Below, piece by piece: positions 32,236-42,528 of a DNA stretch of 64,000 bases. Position 1 is the first letter of the stretch. Each line of letters starts with the position of its first letter. The position numbers and the translations under genes were made by a program. The DNA lies in the NCBI GenBank assembly GCA_037953745.1, contig JBAKBP010004413.1:1-64000 (forward strand), in the 5' to 3' direction. Under the pieces are notes generated by a model. It had not been told where the DNA came from. It did not search any database and saw nothing but the letters and a program-made list of their open reading frames with translations. The DNA comes from Lithodes maja (taxonomy: Eukaryota > Arthropoda > Malacostraca > Decapoda > Lithodidae).

Positions 32236-33596
32236 CTGGAAGACTGGAAGAGCGCATGTATTGTGCCGTTGTACAAGGGGAAGGGAGATCGGCAGGAGTG
32301 TTCAAGTTATAGAGGTATTAGTTTATTGTCAGTGGTTGGAAAGCTGTATGGCAGGGTGTTATAGAGAGGATACTAAAGTGTACGGAAGTTGCAATAGGAG
32401 AAGAACAGTGCAGTTTTAGGAGGGGAAGAGGGTGCGTGGATCAGATGTTTGCAGTAAGACAGTTATGCGAGAAGTATTTAGAGAAGCATAAGGAGATATT
32501 TTGGGCTTTTATGGACTTGGAAAAAGCGTATGATCGTGTGGACCGTGAAGCAATGTGGAAGGTGTTAAGGATTTATGAAATAGGAGGACATTTGTTAGAA
32601 GCAGTTAAGAGTTTTTATGAAGGGAGCAGAGCATGTGTGAGAGTAGGAAATGGTGAGTTGAGTGAATGGTTTGAGGTAAAGGTAGGTTTGCGACAGGGTT
32701 GTAATGTCACCATGGCTGTTTAATATGTTTATGGATGGTGTGGTGAGGGAGGTGAAAAGGAGAACTATGGGAAGAGGATTGGGTTTAGTAGGAAAGAATG
32801 GTAGAGATTGGGAGTTGAATCAGTTGCTGTTCGCTGATGACACAACATTGGTGGCGGATTCTTATGAGAAACTGCAGCGGGTAGTCAAAGAGTTTGGTGT
32901 GGTTTGTGGAAGGAGGAAACTGAAGGTGAACGTCAATAAAAGTAAAGTAATGGTGTGTAATAGGGGAGAGCATAGGGTGAATCTAGATGTGAGGCTGGAT
33001 GGGGAAATATTGGAACAAGTAGAGTGTTTTAAATATCTAGGAGGAACGATAAGCAGGAGTGGAGGTATGGAAGTAAAGGTAAAACAGAGAGTGTGTGAAG
33101 GAAGGAAGGTTTTCGGAGCAATGGGAAGTATGTGGAAGACGAGAAATCTCGGAGTGAAAGTAAAAAGTGCACTGTATCAAGGAATTGTTGTGCCAACAGT
33201 GATGTATGGGGCTGAGACATGGGCTCTGAAGAAAAAGGAGAAAAGAGGGCTGGATGTGATGGAGATGAGCTGCTTGAGGAGTATGTGTGGAGTTACTCGT
33301 AGAGACAGATTGAGGAATGAAGAGATATGTAGGAGAGTGGGGCAGCAGGAACATTTGTCAGCCAGAGTGGACAGAAGGGTGCTGAGCTGGTATGGTCATG
33401 TTGAACGAATGGGAGATGAAAGGCTTACAAAGAGAATATGTGAGTCAGGTACAAGGGGAGATAGAAGGGCAGGAAGACCCCCATTGAGATGGAGAGACTG
33501 TTGTAAGAAAGGCTTTGGATGATAGGGAATGACTATAGATCAGGCAGGGGAAGTGGTGGTGGACAGGAGTGAATGGAGAATGCTTGTGAATAGTTG
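32236..33596 (+). pseudogene. RTE-like RT, broken
   Basis: RT of copy 1 in three frames. Relative to the intact copy at 59 kb there is a frameshift after KLYGRVL (about 32362) and another at the LRQGC motif near 32702, where a base is missing before ATGTCACC, plus a further one near 33500 (RDCCKKGFG instead of RDCVRKALD). FMDLEKAYDRVD (catalytic Asp) and LFADDTTLVADS survive, as does the C-terminal WYGHVERMGDERLTKR segment that is common at the end of RTE-type RTs. It cannot make a full protein. Confidence 0.85.
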
Positions 33597-33990
33597 AGTG
33601 AACACGTGGTCATTTGGAGTAAGGGGTCGGGCGCAAGTTCGACTAGATAATAGTCCATCAGGCGCCTGGCCCGGGGGGACGATTAATATGAAGGGTGTGC
33701 CTGGAAGTGTGGTGGGAGGGCTTGTGGCTTTGGCTCCGCTGCATGTCTGCCTGCCGAGATCGGAACCTCTCCGGGTGGTCAGGGGCCGGGGGAGTGCTGG
33801 AGCGACCTTGGTAACCCTGGTCTCTGGGTCTTCTCCTGGGTGACCTGGATGTGTGTGAGTTTGTGTTTTTTATCTGTGTTTATTTTTTGTTTTATGTTGT
33901 TTTTGTGTTTTCCCTGTTCTTGCTCTGTCTTGAGTCGGCTACCCCCAAAATGGGGATTGGGCCTGAGCATATAGATAGATAGATAGATAG
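32236..33990 (+). mobile_element. RTE-like non-LTR retrotransposon, copy 1 (5' truncated)
   Basis: Starts abruptly inside the RT fingers (WKSACIVPLYKGKGD) and continues through palm and C-terminus, a ~370 bp 3' UTR shared with the copy at 59 kb, and an (ATAG)n 3' tail at 33969-33990. 5' truncation with a short-repeat tail fits RTE-type elements. Confidence 0.85.
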
Positions 33991-34022
33991 AACTAAGGGA
34001 AAGTGGGTGAGAAAGACTTTAC

Positions 34023-34290
34023 TGAACCAGACCAGATAGCTGGAGTAAAGTACGAGAGAAGAGTAAGTGGACAGAGGAAGAACAAGCTGAGAAGTCATAA
34101 GTACAGTAGAAGACTGAAAGTTCTCGGGCTCGACCAAGTTGCTTCATTATTAAAACCAGACCAGATGGCTGGAGTAAATTAGGAAAGAAGGGTAATTGGA
34201 CAGAGGAAGAACAAGCTGAGAAATGCGAAGTACAGTAGTCGTAGAAGACTGAAAGTTGTCGGGCTCAACCAAGTTGCTTCATTGTTAGAT
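34023..34290. repeat. Tandem duplication, ~130 bp x2
   Basis: Two adjacent units containing ACCAGACCAGAT(A/G)GCTGG, GGACAGAGGAAGAACAAGCT and CAAGTTGCTTCATT; they follow the RTE tail directly. Confidence 0.85.
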
Positions 34291-34299
34291 GTGGTTATT

Positions 34300-34970
34300 T
34301 GTCCTTTAAAATACTGTACTGCATAGTGATAGGTGGTTTATGATGGTTGATATTGGAGGGTAGGTAGGTAAATACTATAGTATATGTGTGTGTGTGTATG
34401 TATGTATGTAGAGTGTCTTTCATCATGTGTGTGTGTGTGTGATCCTATTCGTTCACAATTACACATACACGCCTCTTCATTCCACCACATCATCATCCAA
34501 TTACCAAAGTATATTTATCTTTCCCTCGCTCCTCCCTTGGCAACATTTTGGAAAAGACTCGCCGGGAAAACCTACTGATAAGCTTTGATTTATTCCAGCT
34601 CCTTCATTACTCCACTCCTTAACTCTGTTTACCAGGACATTCTTTAAAACCATCAAGAGTGTTTTAATAGCTTGGGATTGTATCACACGAGGAAAGGTTA
34701 TACTGATGGATAATATTGACGTTTTATAACTGGTACGAATAATAAGCAACTTGTTCTAAAAAAAAAAAATCGTATGTGTCTTTATCATTTATGGAACAAA
34801 ATTATTTAATTATCCTGTCTACTGTTAATGTGTTTTATACTTTTTAATTTGGTATTTTCACAGAAATGTTCATGTTTTTAAAGTTATATGACATATTATA
34901 ATTTAAAACACTCACTTAACAATGTTAATACAAAGGATTTACACTGAAAGTCAAGTGTGGTTGTTATAGT
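34300..34970. other. No gene recognised; (GT)n microsatellites
   Basis: (GT)n/(GTAT)n tracts at 34382-34442, otherwise AT-rich without a supported frame. Confidence 0.5.
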
Positions 34971-34978
34971 GTCCAGAT

Positions 34979-35640
34979 TAGGGTTTTCTTCCCAGGATCC
35001 CGGGAATCTCGCGCCTAAATGGCCATGCATTTTGCCCGGGAATTTGACTGGTATCCTGGAATTCTTATTGTAATTCTTATCTCAAATTTTCATTATATAA
35101 AATGCAAAAGTGACTGTTTGTGCTTCTTGAAGAGTTATTTCCTAAACTACTTTTAGTGTGTACATGACTGTGTGTGACTTATGAAGGCAATTCATTTATT
35201 TTAACACTGTTCACAGGTCAATCAAGTGTTTTCTTAAGATTTAATTGGTGTATGTATTCCAAATGTCCTTATATGTAACATTCTTATTATGTATGTTTTA
35301 CATTAAAGCTAACTTTGAATGCTATTCCAACTCCAATAATACTACTGACTTTCTTTTATGCCTGATTTACTCACACAAATGTTAACATTTTGCTTGTTTA
35401 ATTATATCATGTGCCTTTTTTTACACCTTCAGTTTGGATTTGGAAGTTAGAAAAAAGAGGACTTTGTTTCAGTGTAATAATACAGCAAATCAATTACCTA
35501 TCAACTAATCTACATACACTACACTAAAAGAGTGCGTAGGGCTAGCATATAGCATTCGTTACTGAGAATATTTCCTAATACGGGAAATGCCGGGATCCCG
35601 GGAAATATCTTGATATGTCCCGGCAAAACAGGAAACCCTA
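34979..35640. mobile_element. hAT-like non-autonomous DNA transposon with perfect 8-bp TSD
   Basis: 662 bp, ends TAGGGTTTTC and (inverse of right end) TAGGGTTTCC, with CCGGGATCCCGGGAA-type subterminal palindromes near both ends. It is flanked by GTCCAGAT at 34971-34978 and 35641-35648. An 8-bp duplication and YAGGG termini are hAT hallmarks. There is no transposase frame. Confidence 0.88.
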
Positions 35641-35666
35641 GTCCAGATCTGTGTTACTATCCCACA

Positions 35667-35885
35667 TTGTTGTTGTTGTTGTTGCTGTTCCCCAGGCTGT
35701 CTGGCCGAGCAGCCCCAAGGTCCCGAGCAAGGTCAAGGCCATAGCCAAGAGCGTCTCCACAATACCCTCCCTGCTTACCACTAATAAAGCCCAGGTGACC
35801 GACGCCACTCCTAAGGCAGGGAGCTGAGGAGGGCAATAGGGAGGTCAATCCACGGAAGACACGCCGTCACTTGAGATCTAGCAAG
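35667..35885 (-). repeat. Possible short retroelement with (AAC)n tail
   Basis: A (GTT)n run at 35668-35685 next to a GC-richer block (CCCCAGGCTGTCTGGCCGAG ...). On the minus strand this would be a body with an (AAC)n tail. Only one copy lies in the window, so the identity is a guess. Confidence 0.3.
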
Positions 35886-35889
35886 TATA

Positions 35890-36388
35890 TTAGTAAAAGG
35901 AACAGTCAGAGTAAGCTATGGGTATGGCAGAGATCGCTCAGCTCTCACTCTGATTGACCAGCCCATCACCATCTATCACTATCCCAAGTGGGTAGAAGTA
36001 GCTAATTCAGTGATATCACGGTTTTTATTTAATTTACATTTTATTAGTTGCTAACAATAGAAAAATTACTCAGGTTAAAAGATAAAAATATGTGTTCAAG
36101 ATATTATGGCAAGTTAATAACATCCATTGGTAGCCCTTTCACTGTGATAACTCTTTGGTTTCTAATATTAAAGAGGGAGCATCAGAAGCTTCAAAAACAT
36201 GAAGGGAGAGATGATAACAATAAGATAGGGTGGGGACAAGTAAAGTTGTAAGTTATAAAGAGAAGTGAAAGCGTTAGGTAGTATTTAAAGAAAAATTAAG
36301 TATCATGTCGCTTATATAATGTGTAATAACCTTTTCTCAAGTTTTAGTTGCCTCCTTAGAACGAGGTTATTTAACTTTGCGTTTCCTA

Positions 36389-36446
<58 letters not shown>

Positions 36447-37220
36447 CAGATTATATTACAATACACTATATTATGACACATGTCTGTATGAATGCGAGTC
36501 AGATGTGATTATAAATTGTCTCTTGCTATAACCACCGAATACAATAATTGTGTGGAAATGCTACAATGCCACAACCTCGATTTCACAAACATTTACAATA
36601 TTGTTGGCCAAGCAGTAACTTTCCCATTATTAATATACCATTATAATGATAAATGTATTGGTATATTTTGATAAACCGGTAAACAATGTAATTTTGTTCA
36701 AACATTTGATGTAAAGATAGTACACTAAATTATATGTTAGTACAATTTGAATTTTAGTTTGGGTAATGTTTATCAGTGACTCTACAACGTAGACTGGATT
36801 CAGCCTACCCATATGTCCACAGCCTCTGCCCACAACCCCACTTACTATTAGTCGTAACTTAGAATTACTGTCACATACATTATAAACTACATTTGCAAAA
36901 GTTTGGGCCTCGAGCTGTAAGGCACATACCCCATAGCTGGGGGTGGCCGACTCAAGACAGAGCCCGAATACAAATAGTTTATAGAAAAACAAATGAACTA
37001 AAACTGAACAAACTTAAACAATAGTCCAAAAAAACGAAAAATAAAGTGAGGCATCTCGGGAAAAGAGAGGAAACCAAAAGGAGGAACCGAAAACAAAATG
37101 TGTAGAACAAGAAAATACTGCAAAAGAAAGACGACAAATAAGGATTAGGAGAAAACAGTAATGGGGAAAGGAGAACAAAGCATTATAGTAGGATAGGCCA
37201 TAACGAAGAGGAAGAGAACC
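35890..37220. other. No gene recognised; (GA)n microsatellite
   Basis: A (GA)n tract at 36391-36443; the rest is AT-rich with no supported frame. Confidence 0.5.
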
Positions 37221-37254
37221 AAGGTGAGAGGGAAAGACGGGGACAGAAAGAACA

Positions 37255-37472
37255 GGAAATTGGTCGTGGAGGAGGAGGAGGAGGAGAAGGAGGTGGTGGT
37301 GGTGGTGGAGGTGGAAGAGAAGAAGGATGTGGTGGTTGTGGTGGTGGTGGTGGTGGTGGTGGTGGAGGAGAAGAAGGATGTGGTTGTGGTGAAGGAGAAG
37401 AAGGATATGGTGGTGGAGAAGAAGGATGTGGTGGTGGTGGAGAAGGAGGAGGTGGTGGTAGTGGTAGAGGAG
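37255..37472. repeat. (GGA/GGT)n microsatellite, left half
   Basis: Imperfect GGAGGAGAA and GGTGGTGGT runs; it resumes at 38429 after a CR1-like insertion. The Val/Glu and His frames are repeat by-products. Confidence 0.92.
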
Positions 37473-38428
37473 TACAAAGGAGTACAAAGGAAATCAAGCA
37501 ACAACAGATCTAATGACCCTTCTTGGTTGCTTGTCCTCCAAAACACTGAGGATCAAGTGTCCAAACAGTGGTTTAGAGTGGGTAAGGGAACATTGGAAAG
37601 GGAATTACTGCCCTGGAACTAATGTCCGTGGCAGGATTAGGAAGTTAGTAGGGGACAGATGGGTTAGTAACTGAGGGGGGGATAAAATAAAGTTATTCAT
37701 TTACAAACGCAGTCAGTCGCGGGTTTGAAGCGAGATATTTGTCTAGGCGGAGTTTAAATGAATCAACGGTGATGCAGTCTATAACGTTTCGGGGAAGCCC
37801 ATTCCACAAGTTGACAACTCGATTGAAGAAGAAATTCTTAGATTCGTGTGAGTTAAAAGATTTACCAATAATTTTGCAACCGTTTCCCCGCGTGTAATTA
37901 GATTGGTCGATAGTGAAGTACTTACTACAGTTCATATTGTCGATGCCTTTGATGATTTTGAACACTTGAATTAAGTCACCTCTTAATCTGCGCTGGGTTA
38001 AAGGAAATAGATTTAATTCTCTAAGACGCTCTTCGTATGGTTTGTTCTTTAGGCTACGTATCATTTTGGTAACTCTACGTTGAACTCGTTCTAGCTTGTT
38101 TATATCTTTTTGGTAATAAGGGCACCAGGATTGAACGCAGTATTCCAGAAGAGGGCGGACTAAGGAATTGTAAAGGGTTAGGATAACTTCTTTGGATTTA
38201 TGCTCAAATGACCTGCCTATAAAGCCAATTATTTTGTTTGCCTTCTTAACAACTTCTGAACATTGTTGACTCGGTTTTAGGTTACTCGATATTGTTACTC
38301 CCAGATCGGTTTCTCTGTTTACATTCTTAAGCTGAGTGCCATTCATCGAATAGTTTGCTTTCTCATTTAGGTATCCGATAATGTAGTACTTTACATTTAT
38401 CCGCATTGAAACTCATTTGCCAAATTTG
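37473..38428 (-). mobile_element. CR1-like fragment, copy 4, inserted in the microsatellite
   Basis: 3' terminus GAGTACAAAGGAGTACAAAG, the same 3' UTR as copies 2 and 3, and the RT C-terminus; 5' truncated at CAAATTTGG, after which GGAGGAGGA resumes. The TSD cannot be read because the target is a repeat. Confidence 0.9.
37693..38428 (-). pseudogene. CR1-like RT C-terminal fragment (copy 4)
   Basis: Thumb and C-terminal region of the CR1-like RT (DLGVTISSNLKPSQQC, LRPLLEYCVQSWCPYY, RRLRGDLIQVFKI). One extra base in GATAATGTAGTAC near 38380 shifts the frame relative to copies 2 and 3. The catalytic FADD region is absent because of 5' truncation. Confidence 0.85.
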
Positions 38429-38500
38429 GAGGAGGAGGAAGATGTGGTGGTAGAGGAGGAGGAGGAGGATGTGGTGGTGGTGGTGGAGTAGGCTAGGGTA
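38429..38500. repeat. (GGA/GGT)n microsatellite, right half
   Basis: Continuation of the 37255-37472 tract, plus looser GGTAGTGG repeats to about 38570. Confidence 0.9.
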
Positions 38501-38944
38501 GTGGTCATGGTAGTAGTGGAATAAATGAAGTAAAAGATTGTTGTGGATGAGGTGAAATTGGTGGTGGTAGTTTTTATATATATAACAAAACACATTCTAA
38601 ATGGTATCAGATAGATATATTTAATTTACATTCCCACACAACTGGAAGTAGACAACAACAAAACATACACAGGAAAAGTCATAAACAATAGCTAGAGAAC
38701 AAAGCATTTGCCTATAAAGAAAGTCTAGTGTAGGTATGAATATATACTACGAGATAAAGGGATGTGAGTATGAACAATTATGAATACGCTTCATTAAACG
38801 ATAAAAACAACACTATAAGAATGAATATATACTACGAGATAAAGAGATGCCCACTAACCTCTGACCAGTGCGGACGTCCACAGTGACCGCTAGTGAACCT
38901 GTTTACCCCTTAGCGTGGTGCTAGTGAACATTGTTTAGTGAAAC
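38501..38944 (+). other. Probable 5' region of the second CR1-like family
   Basis: A TGAATATATACTACGAGATA block occurs twice (about 38736 and 38822). The sequence leads directly into the ORF1 ATG at 38945. The exact 5' end of the element is not visible. Confidence 0.45.
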
Positions 38945-39820
38945 ATGGCTTGTGTTGATAAGATTGCTACCTCCTCCCATGTTCTCCAGCTTTGTCTTGC
39001 TTTGCAGTAAAGGCTGGACAATGTGGAGCAGGAGATTCAATGTCTAAAAGATGAAAACTTGGCTTTGAAACTAGCCATGGTGGAGAAGAAGATAGAGGCT
39101 AGTTTTCCTAGGGATCGTGAAGCTCCCTGGAAAGTGGTTGCGACAAGTGCAATGACCTGCAAGCTGAAGAGGGACCCACTCAAGACCAGCAACAAGTTCA
39201 TCACCTTACCTGATGAGTGTGATGGAGAACAAGTGAAGCATAGCGAGGCTGGGAGTGTTTCCAGGGGCGAGGAAAACACGAGAAAGGGAGGTAAGGAAAC
39301 TACAAATAAAGGTAAGTGTAAGCTTATCAATGTTGTTGGAGACTCTATGGTTAGGTATTTAGGTGACAATCTCTCCACCAAAGTTAGGAAGCTGGAGTGT
39401 CTCCCCGGGGCAGGTATAGGTAGAGTTTGTGAGAGATTGGAGGACGTCATTGACGACTTTGGAGATAAACCCATAGTCGTACTTAGTGCAGGTAGCAATG
39501 ACGTGGGAAAGCTTACCAGTGTTGAACTGCGTAAGTTGTATAGGGTAGCCTTAGATAAGATTAGGATGAAGGGTGGGATTCCCATTGCTTGCTCTATCTT
39601 GCCAAGCAGAGGTGTCAGACGTGAATGGTTGTCCAGAGCAATTGGTTTTAATTGCTTGCTGGCAAAGCTGTGCAAAGAGTTGTCATTACCATTCATAGAC
39701 AACTGGAGCCTCTACTACGGTAACGATAGCTTGTACGCAAGGGACGGGGTGCATTTAAGTAGGAGAGGGATAGGGATGCTAGGAAAGTTAGTTGATAGAG
39801 CAGTTGAGGTGGGGTTTTAA
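38945..39820 (+). pseudogene. ORF1 with SGNH hydrolase domain, in-frame stop
   Basis: ORF1 of the second CR1-like family. The natural ATG is 38945 (MACVDKIATSS...), but a TAA at 39008-39010 stops it after 21 codons; the same frame reopens and runs 270 codons to 39820, with first usable codon GTG at 39023. Numbered from 39023: charged coiled-coil-like start (1-30), then the SGNH fold with VVGDSMVR (Ser108), LSAGSND (157-160) and ARDGVHL (Asp241, His244). The catalytic set is intact apart from the upstream stop. The domain is the same as in the 1-8 kb family although the N-termini differ. Confidence 0.85.
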
Positions 39821-40202
39821 ATTGGAAATGCCCCATCAAAAGAAAACAAAATAAATTAGGTGATAGACAAAATTGTCAGGAAAGGAAATTAGATGTTATT
39901 AATAACAGTGAAACAATAGGTGACAATGCAGTAATAGAAGTTAGTCATATAAATAGTGGTACAATATCTACCTTAGTACAAGATAATAACAACAGTCAAA
40001 TAGATACTAATAGAAGAAAAGAAGGTCCACCAGACACCAGTAAAAGAAATACATTGAGATTATATTACACAAACTGTAGGAGTTTATGTAATAAAATGGA
40101 GGAACTTAGAGCACTTGTTAACAATGAAAATATAGACATAATAGCGCTTACTGAAACATGGATTAATACAGAATCCAAGCATTTTTTAGCAGAATTTGAT
40201 AT

Positions 40203-41151
40203 AAGAACATAAGAACATAAGAAAATGGGAGTCTGCAGAAGGCCGATTGGCCTAAGCAAGGCAGATCCCTGTCCCACACAACCCCAATTACAAAGCCCAA
40301 TTATAGGCTCAACACTCTAATACCCTGAGGATCATCTTACCAAAACGGTTAGAGATTAACGCAGGATTACGGGGGTCTGCAGAGCGCTGATTGGCTCAAC
40401 CCTGCTGATCCCCCTTCACACCCAACCCTTCTCGTCCATATGCTTATCCAATTTTATCTTAAAGCTCCCTATCGTTTTTAATCCCACTATAGCACCTGGT
40501 AGTCCATTCCACCCATCTACAACTCTGTTACCAAACCAATATTTGCCTATATCTTTTCTGAAACGAAATTTATCTAATTTGAAACCATTGGTACGAGTTC
40601 TTTCGCTATCACTGAGCTTTAGTACATTTGTCATGTCCCCTTTGTTAATCCCACTAACCCACTTGAACACCTCTATCATATCCCCTCTAACTCTGCGTCT
40701 CTCCAACGAATGTAAGCCTAATTTCTTCAACCTTTCTTTATACGGAAGATTTCTAATATTATGGATCATTTTTGTCATTCTACGTTGTACTCTCTCCAAT
40801 GAATCTATGTCCATTCTGTAATAAGGACACCAAAATTGAACAGCATAATCCATATGGGGTCTCACTAATGACAAGTAAAGTTTTAAGATAACATCAGCAG
40901 TTCTGTTACTCACACTCCTTGAGATGAACCCGAGAATCCTGTTTGCCTTGTTTCGAACGCTTATACACTGTTGTCTAGGCTTCAAATCATTGCTAACAAA
41001 CACACCTAGATCTTTCTCACAATTCGAGTTTTCTAATTCCACATTAGCTAGTTTATATTTAACATTTGTATGCATCTTCCCTATCTTTAATACCTTGCAT
41101 TTGTCAATGTTAAACTTCATCTGCCAATTTACTGACCAGGATATAGTTTGT
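40203..41151 (-). mobile_element. Antisense CR1 3' fragment (third CR1-type family)
   Basis: Minus-strand 3' end of a CR1 element: RT C-terminus, a 3' UTR, and a terminal repeat read on the plus strand as ATAAGAACATAAGAACATAAG, i.e. (TTCTTATG)n on the element strand, as in typical CR1 octamer tails. GATATA flanks both sides (40199-40204 and 41140-41145), a possible short TSD. Confidence 0.87.
40416..41120 (-). pseudogene. CR1 RT C-terminal fragment
   Basis: 234 codons from MKFNIDKCKVL through KDLGVFVSNDLKP, LVRPHMDYAVQFWCPYY and RRRVRGDMIEVFKW to the normal C-terminus (WNGLPGAIV...LDKH). It covers only the RT thumb and C-terminal region, 5' truncated just upstream at WSVNWQ. It is closer to classic CR1 than the other families here. 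It has no frame break but lacks all catalytic residues. Confidence 0.87.
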
Positions 41152-41211
41152 TTAAATATGACCGAACAAGTAGGAGGGGCGGCGGTATAGCAGTGTTTTC
41201 CAGTTCATTAA

Positions 41212-41539
41212 GGGGAGGTTTTTAGTTTGGTCTCTAGATATCCATCAAGCTTAAGAATACACCCCCTTGAGCCCCTTTCAAGATAAATTTGTACATTTTT
41301 CGGTAGAACAAATTTCCGGCTGAAAGCCGGTTCCTCTTAAATTACAGGCTCGCTATCGCTCGCCAGGATAAAATCGACACCTAAATGGCACGAAAGGTCT
41401 TAAAATTGACAGAAATGGTTTGAAAGTTCTTAAAATCATCAAAGTAATGGGGCGAACGTCTTAAAATTAGAAAAGCAATGGGGCTAAACATGAGGGAGAA
41501 AGGAGTAAACAAAAAACTCCCTCAAGTGGAAATCCCCCC
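41212..41539. mobile_element. TTAA-flanked MITE (GGGGAGG family), copy 1
   Basis: 328 bp between TTAA 41208-41211 and TTAA 41540-41543. Left end GGGGAGGTTTTTAG; the inverse of the right end begins GGGGGGATTTCCAC. Without the element and one TTAA, the host ORF2 reads through in frame, which confirms the boundaries. TTAA duplication is the hallmark of piggyBac-type mobilisation. Related copies lie at 57.6, 58.2 and (decayed) 30.5 kb. Confidence 0.85.
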
Positions 41540-42047
41540 TTAAAATGTTGTACTAAATCAGATATTAGGTTAAATAGTGATAACGAAAGTGTTTGGGTAG
41601 AGGTTAGCGAAGGTAGCGAGACCATAGTTATTGGAGTAATTTATAGACCACCAAATATGAGTAGAAATGAAGGTAAATCTTTATGGCAGGAAGTGAAAAT
41701 AGCATCAAGTTTTAGCAATGTGTGCATTATGGGGGATTTTTATTTTCCGAAGATAGATTGGCAGCATCAGATCGGCGACTCAGATTCTGAGGAGTTTATT
41801 GAGGCGGTACAAGATAGTTTTTTATTTCAATTCATTGACTTGCCGACTAGAGGTAATATTATCCTTGATTTAGTTCTCAGTAATAATGAACATATGATAA
41901 ATAATGTCGAGATAAGGGACCAACTAGGAAATAGTGATCACAAATCTATTTATTTTAATATACAATGGACAGGAAATGCTAAAGAGAATCCGTCACTTAT
42001 CCCAGATTTCAGAAAAGCCGATTATGGTGGGATAAGAAGAGCCTTAA

Positions 42048-42528
42048 CCCTTCCTCCCCGGGCTGTCTTAGCTAATGACGGTCGCCCCTACCCGGGCGAT
42101 ATGGCCGAAAAACGTCTAGGCCTAGGCTACCGTATTTATGTTTATTTTCACTGCTAGAACTTTCCCACTCATCTATAATCGTAGTGCGGTTTTCAATCTG
42201 TATTTTGGCATTTAGTAGAGCTCTGTAAGTCAACTGGTTCAGTTGTGATGACGATTTCAGTGGAGCCAATATTGCAGAGATGTTGCCAATATGGGGGCAT
42301 TTTAGACACTAATTTCGTCATGACGTCAGAACAATAACATTGAGGAGTCTTCTCCTTCTTGTTTTGGGAGGTGCGGTGACGAACGCTTGGGTTTGTTGAC
42401 ATAGGTCGTACGTACGGCGTTCGGACCAAGCTTAATTAGGCTATTAAGCTCATGCCTTAGATAAGGCATACCGGGTAGCTGCCCTTCTTTCGTGCTGTCC
42501 TTACCAAAGGCAGCCCGGGTAGGAAGGG
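42048..42528. mobile_element. piggyBac-like MITE (CCCTTCC ends, TTAA TSD)
   Basis: 481 bp between TTAA 42044-42047 and 42529-42532. Left end CCCTTCCTCCCCGGGCTG, inverse of right end CCCTTCCTACCCGGGCTG: 18-bp TIRs with one mismatch. The interrupted ORF2 frame continues across the empty site. CCCT ends and TTAA fit piggyBac. There is no transposase. Confidence 0.9.

Noticed and set aside
37014..37622. Several 100-157 codon frames rich in His, Pro, Val or Glu
   Set aside because: By-products of the GGT/GGA microsatellite in different frames.
39037..39702. 221-codon minus-strand frame
   Set aside because: Antisense shadow of the SGNH ORF1, whose catalytic motifs are on the plus strand.
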